DNA from: Ga0077555 sp046154645
GTDB lineage: Bacteria; Pseudomonadota; Alphaproteobacteria; Rhizobiales; Hyphomicrobiaceae
Length of the DNA: 64,000 bases
Direction of reading: 5' to 3'
Assembly: GCA_046154645.1 (NCBI GenBank)
Contig: JBJXDZ010000114.1
Location: 1 to 64,000, forward strand
Shown: in pieces, positions 32,721-44,131 of the stretch
Layout: each line of letters begins with the position of its first letter
How positions within the stretch are numbered: position 1 is the first letter of the stretch
The notes under the pieces: generated by a model
Database searches by the model: none
The model's input: only the letters and a program-made list of their open reading frames with translations
Told to the model about the DNA's origin: nothing
Position numbers and translations under genes: made by a program

Positions 32721-33590
32721 ATGCCCAAATCACCAACAAACTCCGTTCCCCTGATCGCCTCGGTCGCCGACATTGGCCGCACGTACAAGGCCTGGATCTC
32801 TGACATCTGGGGCGTGCTGCACAACGGCCGTGAAGCTTTTCCAGCGGCCAGTGCAACCTGCGTGGCCTTCCGCCGCCAAGGTGGCACGATTGTGCTGGTC
32901 ACCAACGCAGCGCGCCCTCGAGAAGACGTCGTCGCCATGCTGCGCCGCCTGCATGTACCCGACGACGCCTATGACGACGTGGTCACCTCCGGCGACGTCA
33001 CCCGCGAACTGATCCGCCCATGGCGTGGCCGCGCTGTCCACCACCTTGGCCCCAACCGCCAATTGTCGATCTTCGACGGGCTCGGCGTATCCCTCACCAC
33101 CGCCGACACGTGCGACGTCGTCGTGTGCACCGCGCTCATCGAGGATGACCACGAGACACCTCACGATTACCGCGAGCGGCTGGCTGCTTTCCGCGCCCGC
33201 GACCTCACCATGATCTGCGCCAATCCGGATCTCATCGTCGAACGCGGGGACCGCATCATCTATTGCGCCGGCGCTCTCGCCGAAGCCTACGCGAAGCTCG
33301 GCGGCACCGTGCAGTACGCCGGCAAGCCGCACGCACCGATCTACGAGCGCGCTTTCACATTGATCGCCGCGGCCAATGGTGGACCCGTGGCCAAGACCGA
33401 TATCCTTGCCATCGGTGACGGCCTGCGGACCGACATCGCGGGTGCTCAGGCCATGGGGTTGAAGTCCCTGTTCATCGGCAGCGCCCTGCACGTGCCTCAC
33501 GGCCATAAGCTGGACGATGCCCTACTCGGCACGCTTTTCGATGGGCATGCTTGGCCACCGATTGCAGCGCAGCGCGCGCTGGTCTGGTAG
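32721..33590 (+). CDS. TIGR01459-family HAD-superfamily hydrolase
   Basis: A 289-residue class-IIA HAD protein. The nucleophile motif reads WISDIWGVLHNG, followed by IVLVTNAARPREDV (Thr/Ser motif) and DILAIGDGLRTDIAGAQAMG for Mg2+. It resembles the TIGR01459 alphaproteobacterial subfamily, whose substrate is unknown. ATG 32721 has GGAG six bases before it; an upstream start at 32676 overlapping the arfB stop is an alternative that adds 15 residues. Part of the plus-strand fabI-arfB-HAD-ybaB run. Confidence 0.88.
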   Translation: MPKSPTNSVPLIASVADIGRTYKAWISDIWGVLHNGREAFPAASATCVAFRRQGGTIVLVTNAARPREDVVAMLRRLHVPDDAYDDVVTSGDVTRELIRPWRGRAVHHLGPNRQLSIFDGLGVSLTTADTCDVVVCTALIEDDHETPHDYRERLAAFRARDLTMICANPDLIVERGDRIIYCAGALAEAYAKLGGTVQYAGKPHAPIYERAFTLIAAANGGPVAKTDILAIGDGLRTDIAGAQAMGLKSLFIGSALHVPHGHKLDDALLGTLFDGHAWPPIAAQRALVW

Positions 33591-33619
33591 AACCGACCCA
33601 ACACAACACTGGAGCAGTC

Positions 33620-33940
33620 ATGAAAGACCTGATGAAAATGATGAAGCAGGCCCAGGAGATCCAGGGCCGCATGCAGAAGATGCAGGAAGACCTGCAAGCC
33701 ATGGAGGTGGCGGGCCAGTCCGGCGCTGGTATGGTCAAGGTGACGCTGAACGGCAAAGGCGACATGCGCGGCATCCGCATCGATCCCGCGCTGATGAAGC
33801 CGGGCGATGCCGAAATGCTCGAGGATCTGATCCTCGCCGCCTTCCAGGATGCCCGCACCAAGGTCGACGCCGAGATGCAGGCCAAGATGGCCGAAGTCAC
33901 CGGCGGCTTGCCGATTCCCCCGGGCATGAAGCTGTTCTGA
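33620..33940 (+). CDS. ybaB: YbaB/EbfC-family nucleoid-associated protein
   Basis: A 106-residue DNA-binding protein that forms a tweezer-like dimer. MKDLMKMMKQAQEIQGRMQK begins the coiled helix; MVKVTLNGKGDMRGIRIDPA and GGLPIPPGMKLF close it. It is usually found between dnaX and recR; here neither neighbour is present. Confidence 0.93.
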   Translation: MKDLMKMMKQAQEIQGRMQKMQEDLQAMEVAGQSGAGMVKVTLNGKGDMRGIRIDPALMKPGDAEMLEDLILAAFQDARTKVDAEMQAKMAEVTGGLPIPPGMKLF

Positions 33941-34069
33941 GATCTGCTGCCGCAAGTCTCCCGCATTGCAAACCGACAGGGTGTACGGACGGCGATAACT
34001 ACAGCATGCTCAGGTCTTAAAGGCGCGGCTCCCTGCAAGGCCGCTGCCGCATGCGGGGAGGAGATCACC

Positions 34070-35056
34070 ATGCGATTGACACGTCGCGCTGCCACGGTCG
34101 CACTCGTGGCCATGGCAATGGCAACCGGCTGGCTGTCTGCCGGCACCGCCACAGCCCAGACCGCCTATCCCTCGAAACCGATCCAGATGGTCATTCCTTA
34201 TCCGCCCGGCGCCTCCGATGTGCTTGGGCGCAAGCTGGCTGTGGGCATGGGACAGGCCCTCGGCCAGACCATTGTGGTCGTCAACAAGCCCGGCGCTTCA
34301 ACCCAGGTCGCCAGCAACTTCGTCGCGCAAGCGGCGCCCGATGGCTACACCATCTATATGTCGAACGCGGCCGAACTCGCAGCCGGTCCGTCGCTGTTCA
34401 AGTCGCTGCCCTTCAACGCCTTGACCGATTTCGCGCCGATTTCCTATGTCGGCGATGCGCCGTTCGTGCTTGCTGCCGCTGAGACCGGCCCGCACAAAAC
34501 ATTCGCTGAGCTGCTCGCGCACATGAAAGCCAATCCGGGCAAAGTGAAGTTCGCGTCCTATGGTGTGCAGTCACAGAACGACATTACCGCGCGCCGCTTG
34601 AACCTCGCCGCCGGCACGACGCAGCCTGTCATTCCCTATCAGGGTGGCACGCCAGCCATCAACGCCGTGATCCGCGACGAGGTGCAGTTGCTGTTTGCGA
34701 CCACAATTCCGACCCGTCCCTTCATCCTCAACAAGCAGTTGCGGCCACTCGCTATCGCCGCCGAGAAGCGTGTCGCGCTCTATCCCGATGTGCCAACGCT
34801 ACGGGAGTTGGGTTACGACGTAGTCGATGCCGGCTCGTTCGCACTGGTGGGGCCGAAAGGCATGCCTCCTGACATCGTCAAGAAGCTCTATGATGTGCTG
34901 ATGGCCGAGTTGAAGAAGCCTGAGACCAAGGAATTCATCGATGGTCTGGGCATCGTGACCGTGGCCAGCACGCCAGCGGAATTCACGAGCAAGCTCACCA
35001 CCTTGACCGCGCACTGGGCCGAGTTCTCGGCCAAGCTCGGCATCGAGAAGCAGTGA
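34070..35056 (+). CDS. Bug-family tripartite tricarboxylate transporter binding protein
   Basis: A 328-residue periplasmic solute-binding protein (TctC type). A signal peptide (about 1-32, cut near TATAQTAYPSKP) precedes the family's YPSKPIQMVIPYPPGASDVL segment, followed by the later ARRLNLAAGTTQPVIPYQGG. No tctA or tctB permease genes are adjacent, which is usual for this expanded family. Ligand probably a carboxylate; unknown. ATG follows GGGGAGGAG. Confidence 0.92.
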   Translation: MRLTRRAATVALVAMAMATGWLSAGTATAQTAYPSKPIQMVIPYPPGASDVLGRKLAVGMGQALGQTIVVVNKPGASTQVASNFVAQAAPDGYTIYMSNAAELAAGPSLFKSLPFNALTDFAPISYVGDAPFVLAAAETGPHKTFAELLAHMKANPGKVKFASYGVQSQNDITARRLNLAAGTTQPVIPYQGGTPAINAVIRDEVQLLFATTIPTRPFILNKQLRPLAIAAEKRVALYPDVPTLRELGYDVVDAGSFALVGPKGMPPDIVKKLYDVLMAELKKPETKEFIDGLGIVTVASTPAEFTSKLTTLTAHWAEFSAKLGIEKQ

Positions 35057-35188
35057 CCCGCCCGATGCGCGGCCCGGTTGCATGGTAAGCAACTGAAGGG
35101 CCAAACAAGAAAGCCCATCCGAAGGCGCACGCACCGGTTGCCACTGGGCAACCGGAGGCGCTTGAATCGAGCGCAACTTCAGGCGCCA

Positions 35189-37102
35189 CTACAGCGTCCG
35201 CAGCAAGAATGCCAGCTCCGCGTCCAGCACAGCGATGATCGTCTCGGCGCGGCGGAAGCCGTGCCCCTCGCCTGCGAACTCGTGCAACGCGCTGGCGATG
35301 CCGCGCGCCTTGAGGCCGTCGTGGATCAAGCGCGACTGCTCGGGCGGCACCACCTTGTCCTCGAGGCCTTGGAACAGGATGACCGGTGCCGTGATGGCCT
35401 TGACGTGCTGGATCGGCGAACGCTCGCGGCACACCTTCTTCCAGGCTTTCGGCGTCGTGCCGAGTAGACGGTGCAGATAGCCTGACTCGAACTTGTGCGT
35501 GTGCTCCATCAGCAGCGACAAATCCGAGATGCCATAGTGCGAAGACCCCGCCGCAAAGACGTCCGTTGTCGCCAGCGCCATCAACACCGTGTAGCCACCG
35601 GCGCTGCCGCCCGCGATGGCGATGCGCTTGGCATCGGCAAACCCCTTGCGCGCCAGAAACCGGGCGCCGGCGGCGCAATCCGCCACATCGGCACTGCCCC
35701 ACTGCCCCTCCAGCCGTTGGCGATACTTGCGGCCATAGCCGGTGGATCCGGCATAGTCGACATCGAGCACGGCGAAGCCACGCGAGGTGTAGAACTGGAT
35801 GCGCGGTGACAGCGCCCGGCTGGCACTGGCCGTAGGCCCGCCATGCGCAAGGATCAGCGCTGGCGGCAAAGCGTCCGGATCCTTCTCGACACGCCGATTG
35901 GTGGGTGGATAGTAGAGCGCAAACGTTCGCTGCCCGTCACCACCCGTGAAGTGCACCAACTGGGACACGGCAATGTCGCTCTCGGCGAGCTTCAAGTCAC
36001 TCGATGCCCGATGCCGCTGAATGCGTGGCGTTGTGGCGAACGAATAGCTGGTCAGCATTGACGGCGCTGCGGCTTGGGTGGCGATGCCGGCGATACCGCC
36101 ATCGAAGGCCACGAGGTAGTCCAATCCGCTGTCGTTGAGCGTGTGCCAAGTGGCATCCTTGCCGGCTCGGTCCACCTCTAACAGCTTGCAGCCCCCGCCC
36201 CCACTTCGATCCGCGGCAATCGGGGCGGCCCAGACGGTACCGGCAGCATCGATGGTGTAGGGATAAGCGCCGAACACCCACGGCGGCCGCCCGAACTCGA
36301 GCTTTTCGCGGCTGAGGCTGCGCGACTTGGCCCCGTCGTACGCCATCAGCGCACCGAACCCTGACGCATCGGAAATGTAGATCAACCGACCATCGGGCGC
36401 CCATTGCGGGTGCGAAATCGCAACGCCCTGGCCACCGGCAATACTCTGCAGTTTTCGCGGCCTCCCCTCGCCATCGAGTTCGGCAACGCACAACTCCGCT
36501 TCGTCCCACGGCATGCCCGGCAAATCCCAGGTGACGAAAGCGAGTTGCGCTCCATCCGGCGACAGGCGCGGCGCGGCATAGAAATCGCGGCCCTCGCACA
36601 ACGGTGTCACCGCACCAGCACGCGAACCATGCAGAGCAATCGCAACGATCAGATTGTCCGGGTTGGCCTTACCCTTGGTATGTCGCTCAGCCACCGCGAT
36701 CAGACGTCCACGCGCGGCATCGAGGCACACGTCGGCAAAGCGCAGTGTTGGCTCGTTCGTAATCCGCTGCGGCGCCTGGCCGGCAACCACCTCGTACACG
36801 TCCTGGTCGCCGTCATTGACGAAAAAGATGCGGCCGCCAGTGACCAGGAACTCGCCGCCACCATATTCATGCACGCGCGACCGTGCCGACCATGGCGCCG
36901 CCAAAAGCTCTTGCGGTTTCGACCTGGCTCCGGGCTTGGCGCGCATCAGCGCCTGCCGCCCCTTCTCCTCGGGACGCCCTTCGGTCCAATAGACCCAAGG
37001 CCCATCGCCCTGCAACATGCCAAACCGGCGCGCACCCACCGCCACGTCCTTGGCGGCGATGGGTGAGGGCCAATGGCCATAGGGAATGGGGCGACGCGCC
37101 AC
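35189..37102 (-). CDS. Prolyl oligopeptidase-family (S9) serine peptidase
   Basis: A 637-residue cytosolic peptidase of the acylaminoacyl-peptidase type. The N-terminal two-thirds is a beta-propeller-like region with WD-like repeats. The C-terminal alpha/beta-hydrolase domain holds Ser500 in IAGGSAGGYTVLMA, Asp582 in QGLEDKVVPPEQ and His614 in EGHGFRRAE. No signal peptide is seen. It follows the FadB-like gene after 11 bases, so the two are cotranscribed. Confidence 0.9.
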   Translation of the reverse strand: MARRPIPYGHWPSPIAAKDVAVGARRFGMLQGDGPWVYWTEGRPEEKGRQALMRAKPGARSKPQELLAAPWSARSRVHEYGGGEFLVTGGRIFFVNDGDQDVYEVVAGQAPQRITNEPTLRFADVCLDAARGRLIAVAERHTKGKANPDNLIVAIALHGSRAGAVTPLCEGRDFYAAPRLSPDGAQLAFVTWDLPGMPWDEAELCVAELDGEGRPRKLQSIAGGQGVAISHPQWAPDGRLIYISDASGFGALMAYDGAKSRSLSREKLEFGRPPWVFGAYPYTIDAAGTVWAAPIAADRSGGGGCKLLEVDRAGKDATWHTLNDSGLDYLVAFDGGIAGIATQAAAPSMLTSYSFATTPRIQRHRASSDLKLAESDIAVSQLVHFTGGDGQRTFALYYPPTNRRVEKDPDALPPALILAHGGPTASASRALSPRIQFYTSRGFAVLDVDYAGSTGYGRKYRQRLEGQWGSADVADCAAGARFLARKGFADAKRIAIAGGSAGGYTVLMALATTDVFAAGSSHYGISDLSLLMEHTHKFESGYLHRLLGTTPKAWKKVCRERSPIQHVKAITAPVILFQGLEDKVVPPEQSRLIHDGLKARGIASALHEFAGEGHGFRRAETIIAVLDAELAFLLRTL

Positions 37103-37113
37103 GGTCTGATCCT

Positions 37114-39225
<2,112 letters not shown>

Positions 39226-39421
39226 CGAACATCTCCTCGACTCTCGCTGCGAGCTGGCTGGATCTTGCTGCCCTGCAGAGTGACGCCTTTCACCCGGTGC
39301 AGCAAGATGCAACAGTCGCGAGCCGATTGCTGCCTGGCGATGCATCTTGGATTGCGGTTTGCATCTGGTCGATGGACAATGCTGGCTGACGGATGAATGG
39401 CTGCAGCATGGGGATCACGAC

Positions 39422-39949
39422 ATGAGCCGGTTGTTCGGGGACATGCGCCAGATGGGCATCGTCGTACGCGATCTCGACGTGGCACTCCGCCATTGGGTCG
39501 ACGTCTGCGGTGTCGGCCCCTGGTTCGTCACCGACCGGCTGGGCTTCACCTCCTTCAGCTATCGTGGTACCGCGCACAACGATATTCATGTTGCCGCTGC
39601 CTTCGCCAACTCCGGCGATGTGCAGATCGAACTCATCCAGCAGAAGTGCCAAACGCCATCCATGTACATGGACTTCCTGGCAACCGGCCGTGAAGGCGTG
39701 CAGCACTGGTCAAGCTGGCCTTCGAACTATGACGAAAACTACAGCCGCGCCCGCGCCGCCGGCTACGAGGTTGGCCAGGAAGGCGCCAGCAACCGTGGCC
39801 GCTTTGTCTATTTTCTCAAGGAAGCACATGCCGGCACCGTCATCGAGATGGCCGAGATGACACCCGCCCGCCGCGTTGCCTTCGACCTTATCCGCAACGC
39901 CGCCCGCGGATGGGACGGCACCCAACCGACCCGGCCGATGCCAACTTGA
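39422..39949 (+). CDS. VOC-family (glyoxalase/bleomycin-resistance fold) protein
   Basis: A 175-residue vicinal-oxygen-chelate protein with one recognisable module pair. MRQMGIVVRDLDVALRHWVD opens the first beta-alpha-beta module, and VQIELIQQKC and TVIEMAEMTPARRVAF sit near the metal-binding edges. Metal ligands cannot be assigned with certainty. Some relatives act on methylmalonyl-CoA or aromatic ring products; here the role is unknown. ATG 39422 gives MSRLFGD. Confidence 0.8.
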   Translation: MSRLFGDMRQMGIVVRDLDVALRHWVDVCGVGPWFVTDRLGFTSFSYRGTAHNDIHVAAAFANSGDVQIELIQQKCQTPSMYMDFLATGREGVQHWSSWPSNYDENYSRARAAGYEVGQEGASNRGRFVYFLKEAHAGTVIEMAEMTPARRVAFDLIRNAARGWDGTQPTRPMPT

Positions 39950-40027
39950 ATGCTGTGGCCCAGCGATGGGCCATTTTTTTTGTCCACCTGCCTCATCGTT
40001 GAGCAAACAATCTCCAGGGGAATTCCG

Positions 40028-40930
40028 ATGACCAATTGCATTCACGATCATGGTCGCTGGGGCACGGCTGACCAGATCGGCGCTGGTCACCTGCTGACGC
40101 CGGCGCGCACGCTGGCGGCGCTGCAGAGCGTCCGCGACGGGAAAATCTTCGATCTGAGCCACACCATCGAGATTGGCGCGCCACGCATTGCCCCCAACCA
40201 GACCCCCTATCTCATGCAGACCGGCCCGACATCGCGCGGCTCCATTCGCCGTCGCCGGAAAATGGGCGCCACCAACGACGCTGGCTCCAATCTCGAGCGC
40301 ATGGAATTGACCACCCACGTCGGCACCCACATCGACTCGCTCGGCCACTTCACCTTTGGCGACCGCATGCACGGCGGCTACAGCGCTGACCTGACGGTCG
40401 ACGATTTCGGCTTGCTCAATCTCGGCATCGAGCACTGCCCGCCCATGGTCACGCGCGGCATCTGCCTTGATGTGTCCACGCTCGATGGCACCGATCATCT
40501 GGCCCCAGGACGCGCCGTTACAAGAGAGGACCTTACCAAGGCCCTGAACACGGCAGCCTTGAAGATCCAACCCGGCGATGTCGTCTGCATCAAAACCGGC
40601 TGGGGCAAGCATTTCATGAAGGACAATGACCGCTACGTCGCGGGCGAGCCCGGCATCGACCTGGAAGCCGCCAAATGGCTTGCCGCGCAGGACGTGGTGG
40701 CCATTGGCGCCGACAACATGGCCCTGGAAGTTCTGCCCGGCACCAATCACCCGGAATTGATCATGCCGGTGCACCAGTTCCTTCTCGCCGAAGCCGGTGT
40801 CTACATCATCGAGAACATGGCTCTCGACGATGTGCTCGCAGGCGGCGCCCATTCGTTTTGCTTCATGCTTTCGGCCGTGAAGTTCAAGGGTGCAACGGGT
40901 TGTCCCGTCCGTCCTCTGGCCATCGTTTGA
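40028..40930 (+). CDS. Cyclase-family hydrolase (kynurenine formamidase-like)
   Basis: A 300-residue metal-dependent amidohydrolase of the cyclase family (PF04199-like). The metal site is visible in TTHVGTHIDSLGHF: His97, His101, Asp103 and His107. GDVVCIKTGWGKHF and AIGADNMALEVLPG are typical. Substrates in the family include formylkynurenine and cyclic amides. ATG 40028 follows AGGGG. It precedes the MFS gene by 11 bases, suggesting a catabolic operon with uptake. Confidence 0.88.
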   Translation: MTNCIHDHGRWGTADQIGAGHLLTPARTLAALQSVRDGKIFDLSHTIEIGAPRIAPNQTPYLMQTGPTSRGSIRRRRKMGATNDAGSNLERMELTTHVGTHIDSLGHFTFGDRMHGGYSADLTVDDFGLLNLGIEHCPPMVTRGICLDVSTLDGTDHLAPGRAVTREDLTKALNTAALKIQPGDVVCIKTGWGKHFMKDNDRYVAGEPGIDLEAAKWLAAQDVVAIGADNMALEVLPGTNHPELIMPVHQFLLAEAGVYIIENMALDDVLAGGAHSFCFMLSAVKFKGATGCPVRPLAIV

Positions 40931-40941
40931 GGCAGCGGCGG

Positions 40942-42183
40942 ATGACATCGACGAGCCGCTCCGCCTCCCTGATCGTGCCCATATTTGCGACGCTTTATGC
41001 GATGGGCTTCACCAACCTGTTCCTGCGCTCGAGCCTCGGCGTTCTGGCGCCGAGCTTGACCGCGGAGATGTCGCTGTCGCCGGAGATGCTGTCCACTGTC
41101 GCCAGCTCATTCTTCTTTGCCTATGCCGTCATGCAGCTGCCGACCGGCATCCTCCTCGATCGCCTGGGGCCGCGCCGCACGCTCGGCGGCATGCTGCTGT
41201 TCACGACGGCTGGTGCGGCCATATTTGCCGCAGCCCAGAGCGCCGAAATGCTCATTCTGGGTCGCATCCTGATGGGGATCGGATGTGCCGGCACGTTCAC
41301 CGGAGCCTTCTATGTGCTCAACATGTGGCTGCCGCCAGACCGCTTGGTTGTGCAAACCGGCGCGGTGAACAGCTTCTCGGCGCTTGGGACACTCTGCTCG
41401 GCCACGCCACTTGCCCTCCTGATCGCCTGGATCGGCTGGCGATCGAGCTATTGGGTCTTTACGGGTTTTGTGGCCCTGTTGACCATCGCCATGCTGGTGC
41501 TCATGCGCGATGCCGCGCCGGGCAAGGACGTGTCATCGTCGAAGTCGGAAAGCATTTCGGAGTTGCTGGCCGGTGTCCGCGAAGCCGCCCGTCAACCCAG
41601 CATGTGGCGCCTGCTCGTCGTCGGCCTGCCGATGTCGGCGGCATCCACGATCGTCGGCGCCTGGGGCGCGCCATTCCTGAAGGACGTCTATGGCCTCGAC
41701 GGCGTCAGCCGCGGCAACGTCCTGCTCGGCGTCGGCGCCTGCAGTATCGCCGGTCATTTTCTCTATGGTCATGTGGCGCGCTACGTCAATTCGATCCGCA
41801 ATGTCATCCTGGCCGGCAGCGTGCTGATCACGGCGGCAACGGGCACCATCGCTTTCACGCCGGGGCTGCCGCTGTGGGCAGTGAGCGCCCTGTTCTGCCT
41901 GATCGGTCTCGCGTCGGCCTATCCAACACTCGCCCATGCCCACACCCGCGGCCTCGTTCCGTCACATCTCGTGGGCCGCGGCGTATCGGTGACCAATCTC
42001 GGCATCATGCTGGCGATTGCCCTTTCGCAATTGGCCTTCGGTTGGATCGTCGGCGCTTTTCCAGCCGTTGCCGGCGTGCCCCCAGAGGTTGGCTATCGCT
42101 GGGCCTTTGCGGCGCAGGCGCTGATGGCCATTGCAGCCATCGCTGTTTATGCTCCCATCCGAGATGCGCGACCGCGGGGATGA
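40942..42183 (+). CDS. MFS transporter
   Basis: A 413-residue inner-membrane transporter with about 12 helices. The signature loop between helices 2 and 3, LPTGILLDRLGPRRTLGGML, matches the MFS motif. Probably takes up an organic acid or other catabolic substrate handled by the cyclase-family gene 11 bases upstream. Its stop codon directly abuts the stop of the aldo-keto reductase on the other strand. Confidence 0.9.
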   Translation: MTSTSRSASLIVPIFATLYAMGFTNLFLRSSLGVLAPSLTAEMSLSPEMLSTVASSFFFAYAVMQLPTGILLDRLGPRRTLGGMLLFTTAGAAIFAAAQSAEMLILGRILMGIGCAGTFTGAFYVLNMWLPPDRLVVQTGAVNSFSALGTLCSATPLALLIAWIGWRSSYWVFTGFVALLTIAMLVLMRDAAPGKDVSSSKSESISELLAGVREAARQPSMWRLLVVGLPMSAASTIVGAWGAPFLKDVYGLDGVSRGNVLLGVGACSIAGHFLYGHVARYVNSIRNVILAGSVLITAATGTIAFTPGLPLWAVSALFCLIGLASAYPTLAHAHTRGLVPSHLVGRGVSVTNLGIMLAIALSQLAFGWIVGAFPAVAGVPPEVGYRWAFAAQALMAIAAIAVYAPIRDARPRG

Positions 42184-43128
42184 CTACATCCCGTCCCACA
42201 CTGCTGCCAAGCGCTGACGGCCCTTGGCATCGGGCATGACACCACTGCCGGCGGCAACGTTGTCGCGCATGTGCTCCGCCTTCGACGTGCCCGGTATGAC
42301 GCACGTGACAGCGGGATGCGAGACGATGAACTTCAGGAACAGTTGCCCCCAGCTCGCTATACCCATCTCTGCTGCCCAGTCTGGCAATGGCTTGCCCTTT
42401 ACCTTCCGGAAGTGGGCGCCTTGCCCGAACGGCTGATTAATGATCGTCGCCACGCCCTTCTCGGCGCACAGCGGCAACAGCCGATCGTCGGCTGCGCGCA
42501 CGCCAATTGAATGCACGAGTTGCACCACATCGATCTTCTCGGCCCGGATGACTGCCGCCAGATCATCCAGCGACGACACCGTGTAATGCGTGATGCCGAT
42601 GGCGCGCACCCGGCCCTCGTCCTTCCATTTGCGCAGTGTCTTCAGGTGCGTGCGCCAATCCACGAGATTGTGGATCTGGATCAGGTCGATGGTCTTGCCG
42701 GCCTGCATCTTGGCCATTGAGGCCTGCATCTGCGCGGTGCCGGCCGCCTCACCTGTCGTCCACACCTTGGTGGCGAGATACGCCTTGTCGCGCGCCTGCA
42801 TCTGCTGGAGCAGCGTGCCCGTGATCGCCTCCGCGCGGCCGTACATCGGCGAGCTGTCGATCATGCGCCCACCCGCCTTGAACAGCACATCGAGCACCTC
42901 GCGCCGTTGCGCCAATTCCTCAGCCGTGCCCTCGACGTCGAACACCTGCCATGTGCCGAGCCCGATCACCGGCATGTCTTCGCCGGTCGCCACAATCTTA
43001 CGCGTCAGCATGCTGGCTCCTTGTTGTGGGGCTTGCGCGCCGCTGGTGCCCCCGCCAAGCCACGGCGATATGGCCGTGGCAACGGCGGCAGCTGCAAACG
43101 CGCGGCGTTGGATAGGATCGCCACTCAC
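42184..43128 (-). CDS. Aldo-keto reductase with twin-arginine signal
   Basis: A 314-residue AKR with an N-terminal Tat-like leader (PIQRRAFAAAAVATAISPWL) and an Ala-rich linker before the barrel. The tetrad appears as Asp and Tyr in GGRMIDSSPMYGRAE, Lys in YLATKVWTT and His in IQIHNLVDW. NADPH-binding residues follow near CVIPGTSKAEHM. It would fold with cofactor in the cytosol and be exported. The start is GTG at 43128, overlapping the upstream stop as GTGA; a longer frame upstream has no RBS. It is translationally coupled to the metallo-hydrolase. Confidence 0.88.
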   Translation of the reverse strand: MSGDPIQRRAFAAAAVATAISPWLGGGTSGAQAPQQGASMLTRKIVATGEDMPVIGLGTWQVFDVEGTAEELAQRREVLDVLFKAGGRMIDSSPMYGRAEAITGTLLQQMQARDKAYLATKVWTTGEAAGTAQMQASMAKMQAGKTIDLIQIHNLVDWRTHLKTLRKWKDEGRVRAIGITHYTVSSLDDLAAVIRAEKIDVVQLVHSIGVRAADDRLLPLCAEKGVATIINQPFGQGAHFRKVKGKPLPDWAAEMGIASWGQLFLKFIVSHPAVTCVIPGTSKAEHMRDNVAAGSGVMPDAKGRQRLAAVWDGM

Positions 43129-43988
43129 GCCTGCGCTCCGATCAGCATCTTGTAGGCCTCGCCATCGCGCACGATTCGACCCGCCGTCGGGCCAGCGAAA
43201 TGCGTGCCGATCACCAGCACGGGCTTGTCCGCCAGTTCCGCAAACACACGCCGCCGGGTCGCAGCCGCCGCAGCCTTGTCGAAATCGGCGGTCGAGGCCC
43301 AGTCGAGGCGCGCCATCTGGCAGGGATGGTGCGCGAAATCGCCCGTGATCAGCGCTTCTTTTCCCTTCGAAGATATGCGCACACTGCAATGGCCGGGCGA
43401 ATGACCCAGCGTCGGCACCAGCGACACCTCCTCACACAGCCGATGCTCCACCTCGACCAGCTCCGCCAGTCCCGCCTCCATGATCGGCGTCACGCTGTCG
43501 GCCATGACGTGCGGCATGTCCTCACGCGCGGTCTGGCGGCTCCAATGCTCGTACTCGAGACGGCCGAACAGATAGCGCGCGTTGGGAAACGTCGGCTCCC
43601 ACTTGCCTTCGACCAGCATCGTATTCCAGCCCACGTGATCGACATGCAGGTGCGTGCACAGCACCGTATCGATGGTTTCGCGGCCAAACCCCGCCTCGGC
43701 CAGATCGGCGAGAAAGCGGCCCTGCCGGTCGTTCCAGGTGGGAATGCGCCGGTTCTTCTTGTCGTTGCCGAGACACGTGTCGACGATGATGCGCTTGGTC
43801 GGTGTCTCGACGATCAGGGCGTGGATGCTCATCTTCAGCTTGCCCATCTCGTCAGCGAAATGCGGGATCAGCCACGAGATCCCGCGCACGGCTTCCGGCG
43901 CCGCGTCGGGCAGGATGAACCGGCTGCCGCCCGTGGTCTCGATCTCCACGATCTTGGTCACCGTCACGTCGCCGATGGTCCACTTCAT
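43125..43988 (-). CDS. MBL-fold metallo-hydrolase (quorum-lactonase-like)
   Basis: A 287-residue metallo-beta-lactamase-fold hydrolase. The dizinc site is seen in VLCTHLHVDHVGWN (HxHxDH), GHSPGHCSV and LITGDFAHHP. It starts MKWTIGDVTVTKIVEIETTG at ATG 43988. Related proteins open lactones or thioesters, but the substrate is not known. The stop overlaps the next start by four bases. Confidence 0.9.
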   Translation of the reverse strand: MKWTIGDVTVTKIVEIETTGGSRFILPDAAPEAVRGISWLIPHFADEMGKLKMSIHALIVETPTKRIIVDTCLGNDKKNRRIPTWNDRQGRFLADLAEAGFGRETIDTVLCTHLHVDHVGWNTMLVEGKWEPTFPNARYLFGRLEYEHWSRQTAREDMPHVMADSVTPIMEAGLAELVEVEHRLCEEVSLVPTLGHSPGHCSVRISSKGKEALITGDFAHHPCQMARLDWASTADFDKAAAAATRRRVFAELADKPVLVIGTHFAGPTAGRIVRDGEAYKMLIGAQA

Positions 43989-44131
43989 GACCGTCTCCCT
44001 GCTGATCCTGCCCGGCCAACTGTAACAGCGATTTACCGCTTGCAAATCTCAGTTCAGACGCGCTGTCATCGAACTGAGGACAACACAGTCCTGCCTGATT
44101 GCGGCCATGCAACCCATGCTATGTTCCACCA

